This document shows positions 54,990 to 64,000 of a stretch of 64,000 nt of DNA, piece by piece. The stretch is from Prosopocoilus inquinatus (Eukaryota; Arthropoda; Insecta; Coleoptera; Lucanidae): the NCBI GenBank assembly GCA_036172665.1, contig CM069876.1, positions 48,453,001 to 48,517,000 of the forward strand, given 5' to 3'. The notes below the pieces were generated by a model. The model was not told where the DNA came from. It did no database searches and saw nothing but the letters and a program-made list of their open reading frames with translations. A program made the translations under genes and the position numbers. Position 1 is the stretch's first letter, and each line of letters begins with the position of its first letter.

Positions 54990-56660
54990 TAACTCGACTC
55001 AACCCTTGGGCTACTTTTCTCAAGTATTTTTTCGGCTACTTTTCTTCTACTGCATATTTTTCTCGGCTAAATTTTTGGGCTATATTTATCATTCCTGGTT
55101 TACTCTTTCTAGCACCATTTTGGCTATTTTTTTCTAATTTTTGGCTATCGTTTTATCTGTTTGATACTGACTACTCTACTTTTTTGGCTGATTGCTTACT
55201 TTCTTGGCTACATTCTTCCTCTGCTTTTTCGGCTAATTCGTTCACTGACTTTTTCGAGCACTTTTTACGACAAACTCTTTCGAATAGGTACTTTTTCCGG
55301 CTAATTTTTTTTTTTTTGGCTTACTTTTCTGGCTACCCTGGCTACTTTTCTGGCTACCCCCGCTAGTTTTTAAAAAAAAACATATTGTGGTTATGAGTGA
55401 AATCCAAATTTATTGTTACCCTTTTGTTTAATTTTCTTAACTACTTTTTTCTAATTTTTTGGCTATTATTTTAGGCTGCTGATAATTGATTACTTTCTTG
55501 GCTAATTGCTTACTTTCTTGCCTACATTTTTCCTCTACTTTTTGTGCTAGTTCTTTCATTAATTTTTTTCTCGCATTTTTTACGATTAGGTAATTTTTGG
55601 CTAATTTTATGGGCTACTTTCCTGGCTACCCATTTACTCAATTTTTAACCATTTTTTGCTATTTTTCTTTTTGAATCATTTTAGCTAGTAACATCGACTA
55701 CTTCTCTGGTTAATTGCTTAATTTCTTAGCTACATTTTTCGTCTAATTTTTTTGGCCATTTCATTGATTAATTTCTTTTTGATTTCTTCGACTAATTTCT
55801 TCGAATACTTTTTTCAAATACTTTTTTCAATTAATTTTTTGGCTACTCCATCAGTTATTTTTTTTGCTACCATTTTAGCTTCTGATAGAGGCTATTTTTG
55901 GTTAATTGATTACTCTTTTGGCTATGTTTTTCGTCTACTTAGCTACTGCAATAGGTTACTTTTAACTAATTGGTTACTCTTTTGGCTACATTTTTCATCT
56001 ACTTAGCTACTGCAATAGGCTATTCTTAGCCAATTAGTTACTCTTTTGGTTACGTTTTTCGTCTACTTTTTCGGCTATTTCAATCGATTATTTTTTCAGC
56101 TACGTTTGTGAGTTACTTTTTTGGACGCTTTCTGGCTATTTGTTTCTTCATGTCTACTTTTTCACTATAGTTTTTCTGCTACTTTTTTTCGGCTAGCGTT
56201 GTTCACTATTTTCTTTGTTTTTCCTACACAATATAGTTAAGGTTCTTCAGATATTTTTAACTACTTTTTTGGATAAGTTTTCGGCACTTTTTGTCTATTG
56301 TTTTAATCACTGCTTATTTCGACTACATTTCTGAGCAAACCTTTCGTCTTTTTTTTGGCTAATCAATCTGAGCACCTAATTCCCCGGCCTATTTTGGGCT
56401 ACCTTTTCTGTCCATTCTTTTTACTATTATTGCTGCTTGTTTCGACTACTTTTTGGGCAAACTTATCGGTTTTTTAAACTAACCATTCTGAGTACTTACT
56501 TTCTCTGACTACTTCTGACTACTTTTATCGCTATCTATCAACTATTCTCGTCTAGTTTTCCGCTAGTGTTGCTTTCTGTTTTGGTTAATATTGATTACAC
56601 CTTTCCTTTTTTTTCGGGTTAATTTTGACTACACCTTTGGTAGTACTCAAGCCGAAAACT
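54990..56660. repeat. T-rich GGCTACTTTTTTGGCTAATT minisatellite
   Basis: The words GGCTACTTTT, GGCTAATTTTT, CGGCTACTTTTC and ACTACTTTTT recur every 12-40 bases for 1.7 kb. A partial higher-order pattern exists: TACTTTCTTGGCTAC with CCTCTACTTTTT recurs near 55195 and 55510; ATTGGTTACTCTTTTGGCTA recurs near 55907, 55968 and 56034. The strand is very poor in purine runs. It has no coding potential. Confidence 0.85.
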
Positions 56661-56696
56661 TCTCGGCTTTTCATTCCTACCGTCAAGTTGAACTAG

Positions 56697-56878
56697 CGCC
56701 ATCTATTATCCAAATTGTTAACCAAATTCTTCTCCACATAAATAATTCTGAAGATCTCGGTTGCTAGCTAGCTTAACACAATGTGTACCAACCACATCAC
56801 AAAATTATAGAAAATTGCAGTCGTTTATTAAGGAAATTACTCCACGACATTGCAATAATAATTAAGATGGCGCCATCT
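56697..56878. repeat. Two GCGCCATCTATT words, one inside a perfect 14-bp palindrome
   Basis: AGCGCCATCTATTATC is at 56695 and AGATGGCGCCATCTATTG is at 56865; the latter contains the perfect palindrome AGATGGCGCCATCT. Spacing is about 174 bp. They are outliers of the word that marks the 45.7-48.8 kb satellite, in unrelated flanks. Confidence 0.6.
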
Positions 56879-56899
56879 ATTGCACAACTGAAGCAACAT

Positions 56900-59400
56900 C
56901 GACTATAAATTTCACCAAATCTTCCAGGCAACACCAATTGGCACATTTCTGAACAAACAAAAAGTTAACATTTTAATTTCTTAATTAGGTATGTTCATTT
57001 CATTTTTTCTGAATTATTTTTGACAAATTTGATAAATTTTTGACAAGCAATGTTTTGGTTTGCGTTTAATTCGTGTAAAACCAATAAAAGTTCTTATCTT
57101 TTTTGAATTTAGATTAAAGTTAGATAACCAATCATACTTGTTGTGTGGATTCGAGGCGCCTAACAAGTATTAAGAAAATTTACTCGGATGCAGAAATGCG
57201 TTGGCAACCCTGCGAGCCTCTGTACATTCTGAGTGTGCACTAAAATAGTATCTACGCAATGATGTGCATGTGTATTTCCAAATCAAAGCAAAGCGAAACG
57301 CTTGGTTTACGTAGTTTTACGCACAAATAACCTGTGGAGTGCCCTCTTTAACGCAATTCTCGTGTCACCCTGTATATTGAAGTATTTTTTTTAATACAGT
57401 ATTTGTTAATAAATAAAGCGATCCACGAACTAATGGTAAGATGAATGAGAGAGGAAAAAATAAATTCATCATTCGATCGCTGGCCACTCAGTCACAATCA
57501 ACAGAAATAAAGAAAGAAAGCACGGACGTTGAACAAAGAGAACTCTCCACACGTGCTGGCGCTGCATTCCGCGAGGATACAAAAAAAAAACATATTTCTA
57601 GTTGTGGATGTGCAAATTTATTTTGGGCGCGGAACTTGGCAGGGTCCGCGATCTAGAAACCTTGAGCTAAACTATACGGCGGGCCGATGTTGCACGAGAA
57701 GTTCTGTCGCAATTTTTTTTTTTTTTTAGAATTTTGGATGTGACGGGCATCAAAGCTTTTCGAAAATTAAAAAAAAAAAAAAAAACGTGAAATTGTGACG
57801 GCTTTAGTCTTTTGAAGATTGCACCACGGAAGTAAAAAAACGAAGAGATCCAACCATGAAAAGATCATTGAATTAAAAAGAAAAAAAAAAAAAGAGAAAA
57901 CTTGTCTTATTTTTTCGATAATTGTAATGTAAATGATTTGGTGAGTGCTAGTTAAGATAAGATGGTCTTCTAATGATGATTAAATTGATTGATACAAAAG
58001 CATTTTTTGACATTTGACAGCAAATATTAAAACAAAACATTCAATACCATAGGTGGGGGTAAATAAATTCGAAGTTTCAACACAAAAAAAAAACAAAAAC
58101 GACGTTTACACAGAGTGTTGAAACCGAGTTAAAATAAATAGATCGCCGAATGAATCCGTCTACGAGATACTTCAAAGTGAAGTTGAAACTACTTTGAAAA
58201 CCAATTAATTAATCTGCTCAAAGGCGACGTTGACAAATCGCGACGTTAGTTATTACAAAACGGCCCAATTTCGTTTTTTAAGATCGTCGTTATTAACTAA
58301 CCAAAAAAAATATTTACAGAATACCTCAACAAATTAGAAACACCTCGCGAATGCTTTTGTTTGTTGTAAATTCCCGCCGGGATTGCACAATTCCACCGAA
58401 ACATGTATTCATCGTCGTGATGACTATACATCTGATTATTATGATTATGTCATGATTCGAAAAGTTTGTAAACAAAACAACTCTCCTGTCTTCCTCCTGT
58501 CGTTCGTTGCACTTGAAGAAAAGAGAAAAAACATCGTTGACAGATCAGGTCTTTGTCTTCGTCGTTCGCCTGCAACTCCGCAAGATACGTGCATATAATA
58601 GCGGGTGTTCTATTTTTGGTTTCAAGGCGATGCGTTTCGTCGGTTTTTGTCCGCGCCACGTAAACCCAAAGGCCAAAAAACTTCGATGCCGTTCAACTTT
58701 ATCGCCCGTTCATTATTTAAATTTATTTCCTCTTCTTTTCCATCTTCCTTCTCCCGTTTGCGCAACAATATATAAGTATACAAAAACACACATGCATGCA
58801 ATCCAGTAACCTACATTGTAAAGTAAAATATTTATATGAAACGAACATTTATTGCTCCCACGTCGATAATACTTACTTACTTACTTACTTATTTGCTCAT
58901 TGAGTTTTTTTTTTTTATTATTGTATGGGTTTCGTAACAACATGCGCCGTGCGCAATTTTCTCATTACTTATTTACGGCGCTATTAAAACCGCTAAATGC
59001 ATGGGATACGTTGCTTTTAATAAGGACGAAAACGTTTTGGATTCAATGTTTGTTTACATCTCATTCAATTAAGGACGGATGGAAAGCAAATTGCTTCTTC
59101 TTTTACAGTTCTGGTTGTATATATAAGCTTCTTTGTGTTCGCAATTTAATAACCCGCAAGTTGATGAGTGAAAGACACCGTAACAATATCGTTTAAACTT
59201 GCAACGTGTAATTTGTTTAGTTTAGACATAGACCTCAACTTGTAGTTAAGGGAACAAGATTTGGTACGCAAATTCTTAAATAAATTAAGCGATACGTTTG
59301 TATTTTGTCGGTAAATAAAATTAAAAAAACTTGAAATGCATGCAATACAATGAAAACCGCACAGAGTAGTTAAATTTGCTCGCAGCCAAAAAATTTGGAA
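56900..59400. other. Unique region, AT-rich with some CpG-balanced stretches
   Basis: No tandem structure. A and T runs lie at 57714-57727, 57768-57785 and 57880-57895. The parts 57430-57680 and 58370-58700 are more balanced (CGCCGGGATTGCACAATTCC, CCGCGCCACGTAAACCC) but their frames (60-100 codons) show no recognisable domain. A TTAC tetranucleotide run is at 58871-58888. Confidence 0.3.
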
Positions 59401-59407
59401 CCTGGGT

Positions 59408-59463
59408 CACAGTCTAAGGTGCCGCTGAATACTGTCATCCAAACGCTGTGACCTTAGATTGTA
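59408..59463 (+). repeat. 56-nt stem-loop element, copy 7 (dispersed, best-paired stem)
   Basis: ACAGTCTAAGGT (59409-59420) pairs with ACCTTAGATTGT (59451-59462) over 12 bp with a single G:T pair. Relative to other copies both sides changed (AAGG / CCTT), which keeps the pairing. ACCTTTTTTGCGACTTTTC follows, as in copy 1. It lies 21 kb from the nearest other copy. Confidence 0.78.
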
Positions 59464-59579
59464 CCTTTTTTGCGACTTTTCAACATGCCGTCCACCGTCT
59501 TCGTTTAGCGTAAGATTTAAACGTTTCTCTTCAAAAAAATTAAAAAACAATTTTAATCCTTTTAATTTTTTATATCGAT

Positions 59580-60700
59580 TTTCATCTGTTTCTTCGCTTT
59601 TCCGGGTCGACTTCAATTGGCCTTGGTTTGCTATTTTGGACTCAATTCCGGAATTGAATTTTGATTTTTTTCGGACTTTTGCGATTTTCTTTTTTTAATT
59701 TTTAATTTCTTGCTCCTGTCAAGCAGAGTTAGATTGAGTTTACTTGGGCCGGGCTGAGCTTGAGATCAGCAGGGCTTAATTTTAATTAACCTTGAATTTT
59801 CAACGACTTATTAAAAACTCTCTTCATTTTTAATTTTTTAAACGGGTTGAACAAGAGTTGTTTTTATTTTTTTTTTTACCTCGAATGTCGTCTGATTCTT
59901 GATTTTCTAGCGCTTAGATTTTGATTGTCTTTTCTGGGTCGACTTCACCTGGCTTTGCTTAGGCATGTCGGACTTAATTCCAGAATTGAATTTTGATTTC
60001 TTTTCTCTGAGTTTTGAGTTTTTTGGTTTAAGCCTTCGTTTTTAATTTTTAATTTCTTGCTCCTGTTAAGCAGAGTTAGGTTGAGCTTACTTGCGTCGGG
60101 CTGAACTTGAAATCAGACGAGCTTAATTTTAATTAACCTTGAATTTTCAACATCTTTTTTAAAACTCTTTTAATTTTTAATTCTTTAAACGACTCGAACA
60201 AAGTTTAATTGTGTTGACCTTGACATACGTTACTTTTAATCTTTTTTACATCGATTGTCATCTATTTCTAGATTTCTTGGCTTGGTTTCGGTTGGACGTA
60301 ATTCCAATTGAATTTTGATTTTCTTTTTCTTTACTTTTTGATTTATTTTTAATTAATTGTTAATTTCACAGTTAGGTTCAGCTTACTTGGGTCTGGCTGA
60401 GCTTGAAATCGGCTGAACTTAATTTCAATTAATTAATCCTGAATTTTTTACATCTCTTTTAAAACTCCTTCGATTTTTAATTCTTTAAACGGGTTGAACA
60501 GAATTAGGTTGAGCTTACTCTAATAGGGTTGACCTTGATATTCCTTATTTATTACTCTTTATCTCGAATGTCATTTGTGTCTCGATTTTCTAGCTTGACC
60601 TCGTTTGGCCTTGCCAACATTCATGAACTTAATTCCAGCAGAATTTTGATTTTTCTTCTCAAAAATTTTTGATTTATTTTTAGGTAATTATTTTTTTTTA
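59580..60700. repeat. ~329-bp T-rich satellite
   Basis: AATTCCAGAATTGAATTTTG-like words are near 59644, 59976, 60300 and 60631 (spacings 324-332). Units share AGAGTTAGGTTGAGCTTACT, TTGGGTCGGGCTGAGCTTGA, TTAATTAACCTTGAATTTTC, TTTAAACGGGTTGAACA and CTCGAATGTCGTCTGATTC. It belongs to the TTGACCTTGA (T-rich) super-family. Confidence 0.85.
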
Positions 60701-62290
60701 ATTCTCGCTCGCATTGTGCTGACTTTGAGATTGTTTTGTTTTAATTTTAATTAGTCTTTAATTTTTATTAACATCTTTCCGTAAAATGCTTTTAATTTGT
60801 TAATTTGGATTAGGCAGAGTTAGGTTGGGTTGACTTCGAGGTTCGTCGAGTTTAATTTTAATTTCTCTTTAATTAATTTTTAACATTTTGCTTTAAATTT
60901 CCAAATTATTAAAAAATTAGCTTCACAGATTGAGTTCAGTTGCGTTGACATGACCCCAAATTGATTTCTATTGAATTTTAATATGTTTTTGAATTATTTT
61001 TTTGTTTTAATTTTTTCTTCCGACATTGAACACATGTAGGTCGGATTAGTTCGGTTAGGTTGGCCTTGATTGTTACTAAATTTTAATTTTTTTTTTAGTT
61101 TCCCATTTTTTAATTTTTTCTCAAGTTGAATTTTAATTTTAGCTTTAAATTTTTTAACTCTCTTCTCGGGTGAGGCAGACTTGAGTTGAGCTTACTTGGA
61201 TTAAGTTGACCTTGAAAGAGGTTGAGTTTAATTTTAACTAAACTTTACAATTCTTTTCTTGGGTTGGGCTCGCATGTTGTGTTTAGTTGATTTCGGCTGA
61301 CCTTGAAATAGACAGAACGAGGAAAAAAATTAACGCTAGAAAATTAAAAACATTAAACAATTTACAAGAAAAATGAAAACTAAAAATTAAAGCTTTAAAT
61401 TCAATTAAAAAAAAATAATGGAATTTAAAGCTTTAATTTTTAGTTTTCATTTTTTTTGTAAATTGTTTAATATTTTTAATTTTCTAGCGTTAATTCTTTT
61501 CCCCGGCTTGGGCACATTTAGGTGGAGTTCGACTGGATTAAATTGACCTTCAGACGAGTTGAACTTGATTGTTATTAAATTTTTATTTATTTAGTCTCCT
61601 ACTTTTTAATTTTTTTCTCAAGTTGAATTTTAATTTCAGCTTTTAATTTTTTAATTCTCTTCTCGGGTTAGGCAGAGGTGAGCTGAGCTTACTTGGATTA
61701 GGTTGACCTTGAAAGAAGTTTAATTTAATTTTCATATAACTTTAAAATCCGTTTCTTGGTTTGGAGTCATAAGTCGAGTTCAGTTGTTTTCGGCTGACCT
61801 TGAAATGAGTAAAACTTTTTTTAATTTTTATTGAATTTAAAGTTTTAATTTTTTTTGGTTTTCATTTTCTTGGGAAATCGTCTTCTTGGATTGAGCTTAC
61901 TTTACTTGAATTTTTAGTTTTCATTTCTTTGGAGAATGTCTTCTTGAATTGAGCTTGAACTTACTTTTGTTAAACCATTCCCTTAAGTTGACTTTAAGTT
62001 GATTAATTTTAATTAATTAATTTTTTTCCTCGGGTTGGGCACATGTAGATCTCCAGTTCCGTTGGGTTAAGTAGACCTTGAGTTGAGCATTCTTTCTTTT
62101 TTTTAGTCTTTTACAATTTTTTAATTTTTTTTCTCAAGTTAAATTCATCTTACTTGGATTCGTTTGACCTTGAAAAGGATTTAGTTGAATTTTAATTCAT
62201 TTTTAAGTATTTTTGTAAGCACTTGGTTTAAAAATCTCTTATTCAGTAGGGCGCATTATGTAGTTGAGTTTATTTGAGCTTATAACTAGA
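60701..62290. repeat. T-rich TGACCTTGAAA repeats, ~500-bp units
   Basis: TTCTCAAGTTGAATTTTAAT is near 61120 and 61616, with a diverged form near 62134; intervals are about 497 and 517 bp. Each is followed by TTCTCGGGTTAGGCAGA, CTTACTTGGATTAGGTTGAC and CTTGAAAGAGG, then TTTCGGCTGACCTTGAAAT. A palindrome (61321-61502) lies in the first interval. Exact TGACCTTGA is near 61208, 61309, 61702, 61795 and 62168. Confidence 0.75.
61321..61502. repeat. Near-perfect 82-bp inverted repeat with 18-bp loop
   Basis: The left arm (61321-61402) begins GGAAAAAAATTAACGCTAGA and ends AAGCTTTAAATTC. The right arm (61421-61502) reads GAATTTAAAGCTTTAATTTT at its start and ...CTAGCGTTAATTCTTTTCC at its end. I count three mismatches in 82 positions. 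The loop is A-rich. Arms this similar imply recent formation or gene-conversion maintenance. Transcribed, it would form one long hairpin. Confidence 0.93.
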
Positions 62291-63499
62291 GATCGGAAGC
62301 AAATATTTCGACGTCATCATGCGAACGGCGCACTCCACCCACCTAAATTGTAAACTGTCAAGACACACCACGAAATCAATTAGAAGGTCAGAGCGTAGCT
62401 CAGATTACTTTAGAAAAAAATACTCAGTGAAAACGAATTCGTTTTTCCCGTGAATATAACAAGTGAGTTGCAGTCTTATTGATGACGTCTCAAAATATGC
62501 GACCCCGATCTTTGCTTATAACCCAAAGTGACATTTCGCAAAACAATCAATAATTCAAGACCCACACTTAATATTTAAATATAATAATTATTTTAACTTA
62601 ATTATTACCTAACTTATGGTAAATGAAAATTATAAAACTTATAGCAAATGAAAACCATAAAGAAGGTAACTGTAAAAAAAAAGTGTGCGCAGGTTAGGCA
62701 CAGTAGGTAATAATATAAACTAACGGTTTCCTGGAATGAACATGTTCTAGGAACTCATATACGCAACAAGTAAACATGTTTTCAATGTGGATACGCGCTT
62801 ACGCATTATAATAAGAGCGTGATACGCATAGGAAGACTTTTTTTTTGTATTATCACCAGGTGTAGTTAAAAAATAAATCGACATCAAAAACACGTATTTA
62901 ACTAACTATAAACAGTGATAGAAATGAAGAACGTCATTCGTTTTGTGACGGAGAAGTTGGCGCTCCTGTTTCCACTACGCACGCTAAAACGTGCGTATTT
63001 TTAACCGACACATCATTATCTGTCATCTGAATTGTTAAAGGCTGTGATAATTTAAATATTAAGCGGCAGAATTTAGGTCAGCCAGCGACATTGGCATACA
63101 TTTTCTTTAATGTTTACAGTATTACAGCCAAGGCTGAAGCCTGTTTCGCGTAAAAATAAAGCGACAGCGGTTTATAATGCGACGGCGATAATAAATTTTT
63201 CCGCAAGCATTTTACTCGACTTACAAAAAAAAATTTATAAAAATTTTCGATGGTTTCCGGTATAAGAAGTGGTCGAAAAAAAAAAGAATTAAAAGCGACG
63301 GTCTGCAAAAAAAGGAATGAATTACTAAAGAAAAAAAACGAACGGTCATGACGTCAATTGAAACCAACAAACAACAAGAAATTAGCAGCAAGCAACACGT
63401 TATGCATTTACGTTCGATTTTAATTAGAATTCTATATCTGTTGAGCCGATTAAAATTTTATGTCTGTTTATGGTATCAACAGAACCGGAAAGACAGTAC
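62291..63499. other. Unique region; candidate island at 62.9-63.3 kb
   Basis: No tandem structure. ACGCACGCTAAAACGTGCGT (62979-62998) can form a 7-bp hairpin followed by ATTTTT. The part 63060-63215 has GCGACATTGGCATAC, AAGCGACAGCGGTTTATAAT and GCGACGGCGATAATAAATTT, homeodomain-like words in CpG-balanced text. Frames are short and unconvincing. Confidence 0.3.
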
Positions 63500-64000
63500 A
63501 AGCGTTAAATAATTAAAATTACAAAAAAGAATTATTTGTCATTCAATTTTATAAATTACAGATTTAAATGAACTTGTAGGAAGTCAAAAAAAAATATTAA
63601 AAAAAGATTAACTCAATAGAACTAAGTTCTCAACTGAAACCCAACCTTTTCAATTTAATTTTAAGTAACTTAACACCCCAAAATATTAAAAATTAATTGA
63701 AGAAAAACTTAGAAGTTATTAAAAATCAAACTCAATTTGTGCACCTCAACGTCAACCCAACCCGAGTAAGCTCAATTCAACTCTGCTCAACTTAACATTG
63801 TCTAACACGAGCAAAAAAATTCAAAATTAAAAAAATAAATAAACTAAATCAAGTAGGAAAAGGCGACACTCGTATGATGTCAAAAGGTTTTAAATAATTA
63901 AAATTACAAAAAAGAAACATTTATTGCTGACTTGAAGCAACTCGTAGGGAATCATAAAAAATAAAATTAAAAAAATTAGCTCAATAAAACTCAACGTTGA
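63500..64000. repeat. A-rich repeat family block running off the right edge
   Basis: AATTAAAATTACAAAAAAGA recurs at 63511 and 63896 (385 bp apart), with AACTTGTAGGAAGTCA / AACTCGTAGGGAATCA and TTAACTCAATAGAACT / TTAGCTCAATAAAACT following at the same offsets. CAACGTCAACCCAACCC and TAACACGAGCAAAA match the family at 9.4-11.4 kb. The array continues beyond the window. Confidence 0.75.

Larger units (their letters stand above)
54668..57379. mobile_element. Possible large ACAGGGTG-ended element enclosing a minisatellite
   Basis: The left end would be TATACAGGTTGTGTCAC (54671) and the right end GTGTCACCCTGTATATTG (57362-57379), an inverted match of about 15 bases with one difference. Inside, TGTTGCCAGC on the left faces GTTGGCAACCCTGCG on the right. 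The interior contains the GGCTACTTTT array and two GCGCCATCT words. If real, it is a third element whose core expanded as tandem repeats. The evidence is limited to the ends. Confidence 0.4.

Noticed and set aside
62287..62297. Sequencing-adapter contamination (AGATCGGAAGC)
   Set aside because: Only 10-11 bases match the start of a common adapter and the next bases diverge; a chance match is the simpler explanation.
62979..63005. Rho-independent-like terminator (hairpin plus T run)
   Set aside because: The 7-bp hairpin ACGCACG/CGTGCGT followed by ATTTTT resembles a bacterial terminator, but the context is eukaryotic and no gene precedes it.

Overview
This window looks like intergenic or intronic DNA from an insect, or at least an arthropod. 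It is AT-rich, full of homopolymer runs and microsatellites, and built largely from tandem satellites and degenerate transposons. The evidence for an insect is indirect: 'ACAGGGTG' terminal-inverted-repeat elements, pogo/Tigger-like termini, a tRNA-Lys primer binding site, a 3' (ATT)n retroposon tail and no prokaryotic gene organisation. I found no protein-coding gene I would defend. The longest open frames (up to about 140 codons) are in-frame readings of satellites whose period is near a multiple of three, or low-complexity frames. The only recognisable protein trace is a short, broken reverse-transcriptase motif near 53.5 kb.

Layout. By eye, about 60 percent of the window is repeated sequence. 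From left to right: a 171+184-bp higher-order satellite (0.5-2.3 kb); T-rich 'TTGACCTTGA' repeats (2.4-4.7 kb); a 97/105-bp satellite (4.9-5.5 kb); a foldback transposon (6.4-6.95 kb); a Tigger-terminus-like satellite with a tRNA-like insertion (7.5-8.9 kb); A-rich 'TCAAGGTCA' repeats (9.4-11.4 kb); a duplicated segment split by a retroposon (11.4-12.4 kb); an LTR end with primer binding site (13.0-13.2 kb); a 305-345-bp satellite (14.0-15.4 kb); a 170-bp 'AGATGGCGC' satellite (18.4-19.1 kb); two MITE-like elements with expanded GATTC-rich cores (19.2-20.4 and 24.9-27.2 kb); an 85-bp satellite in alternating orientations (22.1-23.5 kb); a 182-bp satellite (27.9-29.9 kb); a stem-loop family (32.6-34.4, 38.4 and 59.4 kb); an 'ACAAAAGACGATCG' family (35.3-46.6 kb); another foldback element (39.0-40.5 kb); a 'GGCGCCATCT' satellite (45.7-48.8 kb); two further satellites (51.0-53.3 kb); a GGCTACTTTT minisatellite (55.0-56.7 kb); and a 329-bp T-rich satellite with a near-perfect 82-bp hairpin (59.6-62.3 kb).

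Between these lie islands of non-repetitive, more GC/CpG-balanced DNA (about 0-0.35, 5.6-6.1, 12.4-12.9, 13.3-14.0, 17.0-17.4, 21.5-22.1, 24.1-24.7, 29.9-30.3, 34.8-35.1, 36.9-37.4, 41.2-41.6, 49.2-49.35, 49.9-50.3 and 62.9-63.3 kb). Several have homeodomain/POU/GATA-like words. At least seven share a motif built on CTGACCTACTGACA, in either orientation. These islands are the best candidates for conserved enhancers or boundaries in a gene desert; that is inference.

The signals I find most worth following are: (1) a 56-nt stem-loop of constant length in seven copies, all in the same orientation, with T runs just downstream; (2) the dispersed CTGACCTACTGACA motif in unique islands; (3) arrays carrying CTCF-core-like AGATGGCGC words; (4) a degenerate repeat family with dozens of exact TCAAGGTCA nuclear-receptor half-sites; and (5) the long palindromes. 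All functional readings are hypotheses from sequence only.
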